From the NCBI GenBank assembly GCA_963555705.1, contig OY743180.1:30350129-30414128 (forward strand): a stretch of 64,000 nucleotides of DNA, read 5' to 3'. The first letter of the stretch is position 1. Every line of letters begins with the position of its first letter. Below are positions 1-11,579 of this stretch, in pieces. The notes beneath the pieces were generated by a model. That model was not told where the DNA came from. It searched no databases and saw only the letters and a list, made by a program, of their open reading frames with translations. The translations under genes were made by a program, and so were the position numbers. The DNA is from Ligustrum vulgare (Eukaryota; Streptophyta; Magnoliopsida; Lamiales; Oleaceae).

Positions 1-1
1 G

Positions 2-2500
2 TGTGGGGCATCATGATATAAACGAAAGAACGTGAATGATAATTGTGGTGATAAGAAAAGCCCTCCGGCAAAGGTGTTATGGTATTTACCTGTAATACCA
101 AGATTTAAACGTTTGTTTGCCAATGCAAAGGATGCAAAGAACTTGCAGTGGCATGTCGATGGGAGAAAAGAAGATGGAAAACTAAGACACGTGGCTGATT
201 CTCCTCAATGGAGGAATATTAACAGGTTGTTTCCCGAGTTTGGGGGCAAAGATAGAAATCTTAGGCTGGGACTATGTACAGATGGGAAAAACCCACACGG
301 TAATATGAGTAGTCGAAATAGCACTTGGCCGGTTCTTTTGACTATTTACAATCTTCCTCCTTGGTTATGTATGAAACACAAGTATATCATGTTATCTTTG
401 TTAATATCAGGGCCCAACCAACCGGGTAATGACATAGATGTTTATCTAGTCCCACTAATTGAAGATTTAAAACTGTTGTGGGATGAAGGCGTGTTTGTGT
501 TTGATGCATATACTCAGATGAATTTCACCTTACGTGCTATGATATTTTGCACCGTAAATGATTTTCCAGCTTATGGTAACTTGTCGGGTTATACTAACAA
601 AGGACGTAAAGCATGTCCCGTTTGTGAAGAAGACATGATTGATCTTTGGTTGAAAAACTGCAAGAAAAATGTCTTTATGAGTCATAGAAGAATTCTCCCT
701 ACTGACCACCCTTATCGCAAGAAGAAAAAGTTATTCAATGGAAAAATCGAGGCTCGAACAGCTCGCTTACCATTAACAGGAGGTGAGGTATATGAACGAG
801 TTAAAAATTTTGATGTTTCGTTTGGAAAAACTTTTAAGCCTCCTCAGAAGAGTCTTTAGAAGAAAATGTCCATATTCTGGGATCTACCTTATTGGCAACA
901 CTTATCTGTAAGGCATTGTCTTGATGTAATGCACATGGAGAAAGATGTTTGTGATAGCATCATTGGGACATTGTTGAACATTCCAGGAAAGACGAAAGAT
1001 GGTATTAAAGTCAGGAAGGACATGGTAGAAATGGGGATAAGGGATCAATTAGCACCGCAAGAGTCGGAAAAGCGTACTTATTTACCCCCAGCTTTCTATA
1101 CTTTGTTGAGAAAAGAGAAAACAAGTTTTTGTGAGTGTCTGCATGCTATTAAGGTTCAATCTGGGTACTAATCAAACATTAAAAGTCTTGTGTCGATGAA
1201 TGACTTAAAATTGGTTGGTATGAAATCTCATGATTGTCATGTCGTAATGCAACAATTGTTACCAGTTGCAATTCGAGTCATTCTCCCAAAACATGTTAGA
1301 CAAGTCATTATAAAACATTATTTTTTCTTCAATGCAATTTGAAGCAAAATTATTGATCCGTAGGCGTTCGATGATTTGCAGGCCGATATTGTTATCACTC
1401 TATGTCAATTTGAAATGTATTTTCCGCCATCATTTTTTGACGTTGTGGTGCATTTACTTGTTCACTTGGTGAGAGAAATTAAGATTTGTGGTCCAGTATT
1501 CTTGAGGTATATGTATCCATTTGAGAGATACATGGGTATATTGAAAGGATATGTGAGAAATCGATTTCGACCTGAAGGCAGTATCATTGAAGGTTATGCT
1601 GCTGAGGAGGCTATTGAATTTTGTACTGATTACTTGGATGACGTTGAGACTATTGGTGTTCCTAAATCTCGGAATGATGGAAGACTTGAAGGTAAAGGTA
1701 CTATTGGATGCAAGTCAATTGTCCCCAATGTTGAATTGCGATATAAAGCACATCTCCTTGTATTACAACACCTTCCTGAAGTTCATCCATATTTGGACGA
1801 GCATATGTCCATCATAAGGCAGCAGAATCCTTCAAAAGTTGAAAGGTGGGTAACTAATGAACATAATTGTTCATTTGCAAAATGGTTCAAAGATAAAGTC
1901 ATGAAAGAATTGTCACAAACACCGAATACCATTGTTGAAACGGTAAAGTGGTTAGCTTACGGTCCTAGCACGATTGTGAGGTCATATGAAGCATATGACA
2001 TTAATGGGTATACGTTTTACACTAAACTTCAAGATGATAAGAGTGCGGTGTAAAACAGTGGAGTGACACAAGTAGCACTATCAAGAGATTTTTCAAATGC
2101 TAAAGATACCATTCCAGTAGATGCCTCGATGTCCTATTATGGTATCATTGAAGATATTTGGGAACTTGATTATAGGGAGTTCAAGTTTCCTCTCTTCCAA
2201 TGTAAATGGGTTGATAACCGACGGGGTGCTCAGGTGGATGAATTAGGATTCACTATGGTGGATTTCAGACGGTTGGGTTATCTAGACGAGCCATTCATAC
2301 TTGCATCACAAGACAAACAGGTATTTTATGTTCTTGATCCTGCCGATAATAAGTGGTCAGTCGTCCTTCAAGGCAAGAGACGCATTGTTGGAATTGGTGA
2401 TGTAGTAGATGAAGAAGATTATGATCACTTTGATGAAACCCCTCCATTTTCTATCGGTATACAACGGAGTGCAACTTTAGGGGAAGATAACATTGAATGA
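2..2500 (+). pseudogene. CACTA tnp2-type transposase (Transposase_21, DUF4218, DUF4216), broken by stop codons
   Basis: This is the large catalytic transposase of a CACTA element, which in the family cuts and joins the element ends in the nucleus. One reading frame (positions 2, 5, 8 and so on) runs from the window edge to the TGA at 2498-2500 and matches the family in order: tnp2/Transposase_21 motifs such as PPAKVLWYLPVIPRFKRL and VRHCLDVMHMEKDVCDSIIG, then DUF4218 (EMYFPPSFFD, VHLVREI, VFLRYMYPFERYM, about 1400-1800), then DUF4216 (about 2080-2400). Six in-frame stops break it, at 14, 857, 1169, 1340, 1361 and 2051, yet I see no frameshift in 2.5 kb. The N-terminus lies outside the window. 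Family assignment is firm; loss of function is inferred from the stops. Confidence 0.9.
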
Positions 2501-5149
2501 AATTATATGCGTTGGGATCATGAAGAAGGATTATGAATTGACCGTCGTTCCTGATTATTAATTGTATGAGTTTATTTACATAGTCTTTGCTTATAACTTT
2601 CTTTTATTTTCATATATGCTCTATACATTGTTAATAATTTCATTTGTGATTTTGATAAAAATAATTTATTAATACGTTGTTATATGTGCAGGTACATTTA
2701 CAGTAGTCTCAATATAATGGCCGAGTCTTCATCATCTTCAGATGATCATCGTACTACCAGCGCCAAAAGGACTAGAGGGCCAACAATGTCCAAAAACATG
2801 AAGAAGGCAGGGGAAGTGAATGTCATCGAGTTCGATGACAAACATAGGCTAATCGGACCAGGCAAGGGGAACTTCAAACATTATGTCCAGTGTTTGGCCC
2901 GTATTCACGTTGACATAAACATCAGTGATTGGCACAAGGTTGATCCCAGCCTTTAGGACATGATGTGGGAAGAAATAAAGGTACTATCACTTCATACATG
3001 ATTAATTGATAATGTTTCATAATTTTTTTCTATAACATCGCATATTATATTCGTCTTTCAGAGGGAGTTCAACATCCCCGATGACGCAGCCAAAAAAAGG
3101 GTGTTGAAAGTTGCAGGGATGCGATGGAAAGATTTCAAGACTCGGCTAGTTCATGATTATATTACACATGACCACCTGAAATACACATCTCCTACGTAGC
3201 TTTACGATTTTATAACTGAAGAGCAATGGGACTCGTTCAAGAAAGAATGCCAGACTGAGAAATTTAAGGTATATATATTTAAATGTACGCATGTGATTTA
3301 TTGAGTTGAAAATTAAATACTTGATGTGACATTTTTCAGGAAAAAAGTAAGAAGGCCAGGGATGCTCAATTGCGAAACGAGCATCCACATTATATGGGCT
3401 CAGCTGGTTATGCGGGGATGAAGCCACAGTGGGTAGTCAGTGACCCACTGTCTTCTAGTTCTTCAGGCGACATGATTAGCTCGTCGATTGTAAGTGAGGA
3501 TCGAAGTTTAGATTGGATTCAAGCTAGATCTAAGAAGAAAGAATATGAAAGTTATTACATCCCCAATGAGAAAACGAGGGGGGTGTTTGATAAAATTGTA
3601 AGTATATCATGATTATTTTTTCATAATTTAAATTCAAATTTACTTAAATATATACTTATATTTAAGTTTCATTTTTCTGTTAATAGGTTGAAAAAGCTGA
3701 GTAGTCCACGCATGGGACATTTGTGACAAGTAGACAACATGATATTTTAAGTGAAGCCCTTGGTAAGCCGGACCACCCTGGTAGGGTGAGGGGGTATGGC
3801 GTCTATGTGACCACGAGGGATGTTTACGGAAGGCCTGATGATTACATTAGACGTTCGTGTGGGGTCGTCTCAGTAGACGATATTAAGGAGATGATCATGT
3901 CAGAGATGGAGGATAGTATTGCCGAGCGGGTCAGGCATCAGACCATGTCGGAGATGCAAAGTAAATTCGATACTATGCAGAGGGACTGCCATAGTATGCA
4001 GACTAAATATGATGCTATCCTCCAGCGCCTGGGCTTAAATGTTGAGGCCGAGGTGGACGTAACTCTACAGCCCCGACCACCAACTTGCAGCAGTTGCCAC
4101 TCCATGGATCCAGATCCATTTCATGGACTTCAGGTATTTAATGTTAAGTTATTTAGAATTTTTTAACATTATTTATGTTATTTCAACTGGAAGTTTCTAA
4201 CATATATGTTCAATGATGTTGTACAATAGAAGCCGACTCCTTGTCGTCTCGCCATAAGTCTTAATGGTGAGAAACAAATAGTAGCCAGGGGGATGGTTTA
4301 TCCAGCCGGACCCGACACGGTGGTGCATCATCAACCTCTTTGGCCTGATCATGCTAAGGTGTCCATTGACCACATTTTCGATGGTGCGGAAGCGTTTTGT
4401 ATTCCAGTGTCATTTCAATACCACACCACAGTAGGGGGAGCTATTGGAAGCTTCTTGCAATGGCCCAAGGAGTTGGTGATTTTTGGAGAGGTCCAAACAT
4501 TTAGTTATATAAAAGTTTCTGTCAATATTAATTTTTTAAAATTTTTTATAACATCTGAAGATGATAAAAATTATCTTGTTGCAGGAAGAGGCACCACAAC
4601 AAGCAAAAAAATTGAACGAAGGAAAAACACTCCAGAGTTTCGAAATGTCATCCACACAGCGACCTGGGATTGTTGACGATGAGACGTTGCAATATCTGGG
4701 TGATGATTGTAAAATGTTACACACTCTGGTCATTCAATTTTCTGTTGGTGATGACTTTTACCAGGTACCCATTGATGCCACCGTGCTCAATTTTGCATTC
4801 GAGGATGGTTTTTATGTTACAGTCGGAGACATCACCGACTTGCTTACGATACAATGGTTGGATACATCTATCTTACAAGTGTTTTCATTGTAAGACTTCT
4901 GATAAAAAATTATAGCTTCAATTTAAATCATTATTTTATTTCTATTTATTGGTATTATTATTTTTTAGGTACCTCCATGAGTTGTGTCAGGAATACGGTA
5001 TTGAATCGATTGGATTCATGTCTCCAACACACATTGCATCGGTTCCAATAAGAACAAATGCAAATGGTGTTATAAATTACTTGGCCAGCACCACGAAGGC
5101 AATGAAAACTAAGAAATTCATTCTAGTACCGTATTTTCAGGAGTAAGAC

Positions 5150-6860
5150 TGTAACACCCCAAGTTTAAGAGTCTAAAACCTAGGCGTGTCAACTTCCATT
5201 CACATTAAACGCGGAATTAAATCATTTACACGACTAAAATGTTCATTTATCTATTATAAAATTTTAGTAAAATTTCGACAGAGTCTCCTCTATAAATTGG
5301 ACATAGCCAACCTGTAGAGGGACATCAAAAACCATTTAAAAATTTAAAACATCCATCACATCTCAATCACATTCATCATCGCCGAAACCAATTCATGCAT
5401 TTCCCAAACTCCTCAATCATAAGAATTTTCCAAATTATCAACAAGTATTGACAAATGAAATAAGAGGTAACTTAACCCATAATGCGTCGCCCATACTTAA
5501 TCAAAACTAACTTCAACCAAACAATTATCAATAATAATAAATTAAGGAATAAATTCAAATGATAACTTTAATAAATTTAACTTCGTTAAATAATGACGAC
5601 AGCGGGTACTGTCTTAGTCAGCCGCCAAGTGCTCCCCTCTGGTCATCTAACTTTCATCACCTGAAATGTTGGGGAGGGATTGGGGTGAGCTAAAGCTCAG
5701 TAAGTAAACTGTATGCATGAATGCATGCTTATGACATGAATGCTTTAAAAATTCCATATATGTATTCCCTTTTTCTTTACTTTCCAGAACATTCAACATT
5801 TCAAAATTTTCACTTTACATTTCAAAACTTTCAATTCATTTCCATCGTGAGCTCACTTGATGTAACTTCTAGTCAATCAGAATACAGTGGGAAATTACTT
5901 ATTTGGAACCAGATTAACATGCGCATTTCCACCGCAAAGCGGTTTAACATTCACTTTCCCACCGCGAAGCGGTGTAACATTCACTTTCCCACCGCAAAGC
6001 GGTGTAACATTCACTTTCCCACCGCAAAGCGGTTCATTACATTCGGGTACGCCGGTCCCCCGCGCCCCATTTCCCACTCGCATCTTTCATGAACTAGAAG
6101 CACACCCATTCATTCTTTAAAACTTGGGATACATAACTTTTGAACAAACTTGCACTTTGACACATTTCTTTCATTTAAAACATTTGACTTCCAAATTTCG
6201 ATGTCAATGCATGCTTGATAATGCAATGACATGATAATGTGCATGCTTAAACATTCTTCTCAATAACATATGCTTTCATAATGTAAATGCAATTCATCAA
6301 AGCAAGTAAGTTGCACGCCAGTCATTTACACATAACTTTCACATTTACATTCAACTTCTATGAAAATAGGGGGAAGTTTACTTACTTGACGTCCTTAGCA
6401 TTTACCGTTATCTGAATTTGCAAGTGGAGGAGTTTCGACTGCCCGTTCGTCAATGTACCAAAATCTTAGTAGCATCTATTCATTTAGTAAAATATACTTT
6501 CAGTTCAAATTGATATATTCAACATTCTTTTAACATTACATTAAACAAGTAAAAAAAATAAATCCTCTTTCCCTTTTCATTCTTGTGATCATTTATTCCA
6601 AACAAAGTATTAAGAGATATTAAACACTTCCATACAATACTCGAAATCAAAAGATTTAAACCATTCGAAAAAACGTATAACTTTTAGTTCACAAACACAT
6701 TCGTTATTTATTTTAATAATAATCAAACATTATCTAAAATCTTAAATCCAAGAATTACCCATATATAACATACACATTTGATTTTCAATTAAAATTCGAA
6801 ACCTGTAATAATCCAAATTTTGAAATCTCAGTTAAACTAATTTAAAATCTTCGAAATCAG

Positions 6861-6897
<37 letters not shown>

Positions 6898-7695
6898 TCG
6901 AGATACTCATTTATACTAAAACCCAACTACACCTATAAATTTATATCTATTTAAAATACAAATATCTGTATGTACATACTCACAAAATTCATAAATTTTC
7001 AAGAATTAAAATCTGAAAATACATGAAACATACCAAAAATGTGTAATACCGTGTATGTGTGTGCGAAATCGTGTGCAGGGGTGTGTGTGTGCATGTAACT
7101 GTGAGCGGGTGAGGAGCAATTACCGCGGTAGTGGTTAAGGTGGTGGTCGCGCCGGTGGGCAATGACCTCCGGTGGGGTGACGGTGGCAGCGTACCGAGAG
7201 AGAGAGTGGTTCGGTTGGTGTGTGAAGCAAGAGAGACAGGCGAGAGACGGAGAGTGAGCGAGAGGTAGGGGGTGAGAGAGCGGCGTGAGTGAGAGAGAGA
7301 TAATGAGGGTTAGGTATAAAATTTTTTTGGAATTTGCAACTTGGCCCCTCAATTCTCTCAATTTAGAAATTTAAGTCCACAACTCCCAATAAAATTTCAA
7401 TTCGCCCTAAATCTTTTCCCAATCTCAATTTAATGAAATTTAAACAACTTACTACTCAATGACAAATAGAATTTAACAAGCTTAACAAATAAAAATAATT
7501 AATTACACATAGAGTTCATAAACAATTTATAAACTTTTAATTGGCACATCGATCGAGACGGCGCCCAAGTCCTTCCACTGCAAAATAATTTGAATTACAG
7601 ACATTAAATATCAAAATTTTATAATTTATAATCACAGTAACATAAATATTGGGCGAAATTTAAAATTGCACGTAAAATTGAAAAGCGGTCTTACA
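5150..7695. mobile_element. Solo LTR (2546 bp), Ty3/gypsy-like, with 5-bp target duplication AAGAC
   Basis: The segment starts TGTAACACCCC and ends GGTCTTACA, so it has TG...CA ends with imperfect inverted termini. AAGAC flanks it on both sides (5145-5149 and 7696-7700). No gag or pol frame is present, so it is best explained as a solo LTR left by recombination. The terminal sequence and length recall plant chromovirus (Tekay-type) LTRs, but I cannot confirm the lineage or the orientation. It contains an AT microsatellite near 6866-6890, a GA-rich stretch near 7195-7300 and a 30-bp tandem repeat at 5931. Confidence 0.85.
5931..6033. repeat. 30-bp tandem repeat, about 3.5 copies, with a palindromic core
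   Basis: ACCGCAAAGCGGT starts at 5931, 5961 (one change), 5991 and 6021, separated each time by TAACATTCACTTTCCC or nearly so. The period is exactly 30 bp and each unit holds the self-complementary pair ACCGC/GCGGT. It lies inside the solo LTR and could be a regulatory or structural repeat of that LTR; function is unknown. Confidence 0.9.
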
Positions 7696-8694
7696 AAGAC
7701 AATTGATATTCTCTAATTTTTAACCTAATTTGAATGATATGATATTTAAAGTTGTATTTGCACGTTTATAATACGTAGGAATCACTGGATGTTGCTAGTT
7801 ATTTCTCCTGAGAAGAATACGGTGTACTTCTTAGATTCAGCTGCTGCATCTAAGCGTGACTTGGATATCAAGCCGATATTGAACACGTAAGTTAGGAAAC
7901 TTTTCATGAAAAAATTGTGGAGTTGTGGTGAAATTGATTGTGGAGTTGTGATTGATGAGAAGTTGATAGTTTTGAATAGCAGGATCCCCCTACAGGTTGG
8001 ATAAATTCAATTTATAGGGGAGACTCTGCCAAAATTTATGTAGGAAATTTAAGTCATATTATTTTTTTTGTAGCTTGTTGATATAATTTACTGAAATTTT
8101 AGGGCTTTCAAAACGTATTGGACAGTTGGAGGCATGAGGACAAAATTCAATACAACGTGAAAAAACGTAAAAGTATGAAAACACCGATTTAAACTTTATT
8201 AAAAATCTTTGAATTATTTCTATATTTTATTTAGTTTGATTACTAATATTGTTATTTTTCAATGTGAATATTTCAGTGTCCTCAACAACTTGGAGGGTCT
8301 GAGTGTGGCTACTACGTTATGAGAAATATGTATGAGATAGTCACAGAACACTTTCAACTTACTTCGTTAGAAAATGTATAAGTCATTGAAAATGAGAATT
8401 TTAATAATAACTTTATATTTTATGAAAATATAACTAATAATTCATTTTGATTGTTTGTAGGCATTTAAAGAATATTATTCAACGGAGGAAGTAATCGAGA
8501 TTCAAAACTTATGGGCAAAATACTTCGTTCATAGGTTTGTGTAAATCGAAGCGTAATCAAACTTGCATTTACATATATATATTTAATTTGTATCTTAAAT
8601 TAACAATTTTGTAAGTATAATTGTTGTTAATTTAATTTTATTATCTATATGTCGATTATATATATATATATATATATATTTGGTTATGCGTATG

Positions 8695-8955
8695 TTCAGG
8701 TTATCGCAGGCCACGACCTGCATTGGCCTGAGTCATTGCAAGTCACGTCCAGGTGACTGCAGGCCACGACGTGCAGTGACCTGGGTCATTGCAGGCCACT
8801 GCAGGTCACGAAATGCAGTGGCCTGAGTCATTGTAGGCCACGTCTAGGTCACTACAGACCACGACCTGCAGTGGCCTGGGTCATTGCAGGTCACTGCAGG
8901 CGACCTGCAGTGGCCTGGGTCATTGCAGGTCACGTCTAGGTCACTGCAGGTCATA
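8695..8955. repeat. CACTA subterminal repeat block (GCAGGTCACGACCTGCAGTGG type)
   Basis: Short GC-rich units such as GGCCTGGGTCATTGCAGG and GGTCACGACCTGCAGTGG recur in both orientations in an otherwise AT-rich region. In En/Spm-type elements arrays like this next to the ends bind the small TNPA-like protein. Position and pattern fit that role; binding is inferred. Confidence 0.7.
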
Positions 8956-8989
8956 TAATGGAAAAAAAAAAAAAAAAGAAAAAAAAATA

Positions 8990-9330
8990 ATGTTAGGCGC
9001 CGGTTCTATATTTAGAACCGACGCCTAAAGTCAAAAAAAAACAAAAAAAACAAAAAAAACTTTGGGCATAGGTTTTTATAAAACCGACACCCAAAACCAA
9101 TTTTGGGCGTCGATTTTATATTAAAACCGTGCCCAAAGTTATTATTATTTTTTTTTTTACTTTAGGTGTTAGTTCTAAATTAAAACGGACGTCCAAAACT
9201 GACTTTGGGCGTCGGTTTACAACCGACGCCTAAAGTCGAGACTTTACGCGTCTGTGTCATATGCGTCGCCGCTACAATCGATGCGTATTCCGTTTTCCAA
9301 CCGACGCGTATTCCTATTTTTTTACTGGTG
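8990..9330. repeat. CACTA right terminal block with repeated inverted GGCGTCGGTT / AACCGACGCC motifs and terminus
   Basis: Several hairpin-forming units alternate, for example GGCGCCGGTTCTATATTTAG followed by AACCGACGCC, then further GGGCGTCGGTTT and AAACCGACGCC pairs, separated by A- or T-rich spacers. The block ends in TTTTTTTACTGGTG at 9330, whose complement starts CACCAGTAAAAAAA. This is the usual form of a plant CACTA end. Confidence 0.75.
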
Positions 9331-9558
9331 AAATGATAGCCTTTAAGAAAACTAATAGCGGTAATTTATGTTTCATAAACGCTATCATGTCTTCAATTTT
9401 CAACAACTTCAACGTGGATTAAATATTTATACCCTTAAAATAACTTTGAACTTATTTCTCTTAACATAGTAGCTTCAAAAAATTTAAACTTACGAAATTA
9501 TTAGAATTTGTAATCATATTTCAGATAAAATTATTCATTCACATATATATAATTATGC

Positions 9559-10258
9559 AGATTATTGGGATATTGGAGATCCAATCTATAGTTATGAATA
9601 TTGTGGCGCTTCATTTTGGTATGAGGAGAGAACTGGAAAACTTTATAATACATCAAAGCCGAAGTTCTCTTTATGTTATATGCAAGGAAAAGTAGAGTTA
9701 CAGAAGATACGTAATCCTCTATAGGTGCTAAATGATTTACTACACGGTTCAAGCCGAAAAAGCAAACATTTCCTTTAAAACATTCGACTATACAATACAA
9801 TGTTTTCTTTTACATCCATGGGTTGAAAGATAGATTCAAGTATAAATAAAGGAAAATGACCTCTTGTATTTCGGATGCATCGTCAAAATTATCAAATGAT
9901 TGGAAGTTTGCTGCTTCTTGAAGGTTGCCCATTGAAGTTTGCCCAGTTCTATATTTATGACACAGATAATGTAGTATCAAATAGAATATAAGCTGTCTGG
10001 TAAATCTTATATGTGTTGATTTCTTCAGTTTACAAATTTATTAGGGTTACATATTTTTTACTAAACGTGTTGAATTTTTTGTGTCGCAGCAATAATGCTT
10101 ACATCAACAAGCTTCATGCTGGAATTGTTTTTAATTTGAAGTTGATGCTTGATGATCACAACGTGTTGGTTAAATCATTTCGAATGGTGAGGGACACCAT
10201 TTGTGATAATGTTTCGTCAGATCTAAAGTTGAGGCTAATTGGAAGGAGAGAACAAGTA
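9559..10258 (+). pseudogene. Decayed N-terminal fragment of a Helitron helicase-like protein
   Basis: Conceptual translation in shifting frames gives motifs of the N-terminal region of plant Helitron Rep/helicase proteins, in order: DIGDP...CGASFWYEERT (about 9565-9640), KPKFSLCYMQGKV (about 9658-9696), FSFTSMG (about 9800-9830), a YIYDTD-like remnant near 9945-9970, HNVLVKSFRMVRD (about 10160-10197) and LRLIGRREQVYNLPS (about 10220-10270). Several stops and frameshifts are present, and no Rep or helicase catalytic part is seen. The right end is cut by a minus-strand copia fragment near 10260. The 228 bases between the CACTA end and this fragment hold only a small hairpin near 9340-9400. Confidence 0.75.
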
Positions 10259-11461
10259 TAATCTTCCATCCATCTTGGAAGAAGAGGTTGAAGAGATGCC
10301 TGTATTGTGTACTTTGGCACGTGAGGGACGTAATTCTAGAAAGAGTTTCCAACATGTTTTAGCTATGACTACGGTCCCCATAGAATTGACAAAATACCAC
10401 TTCACCCTCACGAGTTGGTCCCCGAGTTTGAGTTGTGGTGCGAGGGGTTGGTAGAAGCCCGGCTGTGGATGATGATCCACGGTATGGAGAAGAGGGAGGG
10501 CTGCGCGATTGATTGTGTTGTTGATGATTTTGATAGGTGTGAAGGATTGATTTTGTTTGGAAAAGTGTATAGAGGGAGAGTATTGGATAAAAAACAGTGT
10601 CAAAGTCTTTTAGAAATGTTTCAAGGTCAATTAGTTTGTCGTATAATTCTTCGAATGTGATAGGTGTATCACGAGTGCGAAGAGCGGCAATTACTTCTTG
10701 GGACCAAGACCACGAGTGCAATAGATAAGCATGCCAAAGTCGGTTAAAGGAGCGCCAAGAGAGGAGAGTTCAACGGCGATGGTTTTGATTTTAAGTAAGA
10801 AATTTGAGATGGAGGAAGAACTACGAGGAAGAGTGGTATGTTTGTCTTTTAAATGAATAATGTAGGATTGAGAACATTTTGTAAAGATGCGGTCGAGACG
10901 ATTCCATGCCTCACGTGAACTAGTAAATGTGGCTATGAGGGGAATAATTTGTTCCGTAAGCGAGGCAAGAATTGCAAGAAGAATCAATTGGTCTTGTCTT
11001 TTCCAGTTGATGAACTCGGTGTTTGGGTAAACAACATCACCCGTTTTAATTGTTTTGGGTGGAGTGGTGTTTGTGCCATCGAGAAAACCAAGAATATTTA
11101 AACCATAAAAAAGAAAAGTGAATTGAAGTTTCCGTGAGAAATAATTGGAAGTAGTGAGGCGGAGAGGAAGATGAGTTGCTGCATTAATTTGAATAAGTGT
11201 AGTTGAAGGACAGGATTGAGAAGTAATATGTGTGTTTTCGTTTGTAGGTGTAGTATTAGTGGGTAGGTCAGCCATTGGGTGGGGAGGAAAAGATGTTGCT
11301 GTGAGAGAGAAATAGGAACATGATGAAAAGGTAGTGGACACGGCTGGGAGAAAGAGAAGAATGAAAAATTTGGAGAGGAAGAAAAAAAAAATTGGCCATA
11401 GGTTAGGGGAAAAAAAAGATGATTTGCTCGTGAGAGTCTTATGCGTGCTCTGATAATATAT
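10255..11461 (-). pseudogene. Truncated Ty1/copia gag (UBN2-type) with CCHC start
   Basis: Read on the minus strand from about 11270 the frame begins MADLPTNTTPTNENTH and continues through gag motifs (YFSRKLQFTF, FLDGTNTTPPKT, FINWKRQDQLILLAILASL, REAWNRLDRIFT). After one frameshift near 10690 it goes on to a zinc-knuckle-like stretch (CQFYGDRSHS...KTCWKLF). No integrase or reverse transcriptase follows, because the element is cut near 10255, where Helitron sequence begins. A primer-site remnant (ATTATCAGAGCACG on the minus strand, near 11446-11458) lies just inside its LTR. Gag packages retrotransposon RNA; this copy is not functional. Confidence 0.82.
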
Positions 11462-11579
11462 TGAAATAAAAGAATTCAGATATTTGTGGAATGAAATTTT
11501 TATTTTATTGATGCACACTGAATTGGTATTTATACATGAGATCATATGCAATAATTTAGATAATACAATCATAGAGAAT
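11462..11579 (-). repeat. 5' LTR of the truncated copia, promoter-distal half (split by insertion)
   Basis: On the minus strand this ends in ...TTTTATTTCA before the primer-site remnant. It contains ATGTATAAATACC (TATA box, near 11527-11539) and AATAAAATAAAA. The rest of the LTR lies beyond the inserted element, at 16756-16812. Confidence 0.7.

Larger units (their letters stand above)
2717..8544 (+). pseudogene. Spliced second CACTA gene: plant transposase region (Transposase_24-like) joined to Ulp1-type C48 protease
   Basis: Eleven exons can be followed by GT/AG borders: 2717-2980, 3062-3268, 3340-3597, 3687-4133, 4230-4490, 4585-4889, 4969-5142, 7779-7886, 8103-8172, 8277-8375, 8461-8544. 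The first five resemble the plant Ptta/En/Spm transposase family, with a coiled-coil stretch near 3890-4030. The last exons form a Ulp1/SENP-like cysteine protease core: His in NHWMLLV (7783), Asp in FLDSAA (7834), Cys in SECGYYVM (8304). The join at 5142/7779 restores a codon exactly (GA+G) across an intron that now holds a solo LTR. Stops at about 2954, 3196, 3702 and 8157 make this copy a pseudogene. Known Ulp1 enzymes process SUMO; the role inside transposons is not settled. Exon borders are my reading and need transcript support. Confidence 0.78.
1..9330 (+). mobile_element. CACTA (En/Spm) DNA transposon, right part; left end lies outside the window
   Basis: A tnp2-type transposase, a second spliced gene, a block of short subterminal repeats and a terminal block of inverted motifs follow one another in the order expected of an autonomous CACTA element. 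The right end is placed at 9330, where the reverse complement begins CACCAGTAAAAAAATAGG, one base away from the usual CACTA start. The left end and the target duplication cannot be seen. A solo LTR (5150-7695) is inserted inside. All genes carry stop codons, so this copy is no longer autonomous. Confidence 0.85.

Noticed and set aside
3146..3427. Minus-strand open frame of 93 codons
   Set aside because: It overlaps the exons of the plus-strand CACTA gene on the opposite strand and has no recognisable motif.
32..5146. Intact host genes
   Set aside because: All frames match transposon proteins and carry stop codons; the CACTA end structure follows.
5931..6033. Possible CRISPR-like array
   Set aside because: The 30-bp unit repeats without variable spacers, the genome is a plant, and it lies in an LTR.
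6999..7361. Minus-strand open frame of 120 codons rich in Ser, Leu and Pro
   Set aside because: It comes from the GA-rich stretch of the solo LTR; low-complexity translation, not a gene.
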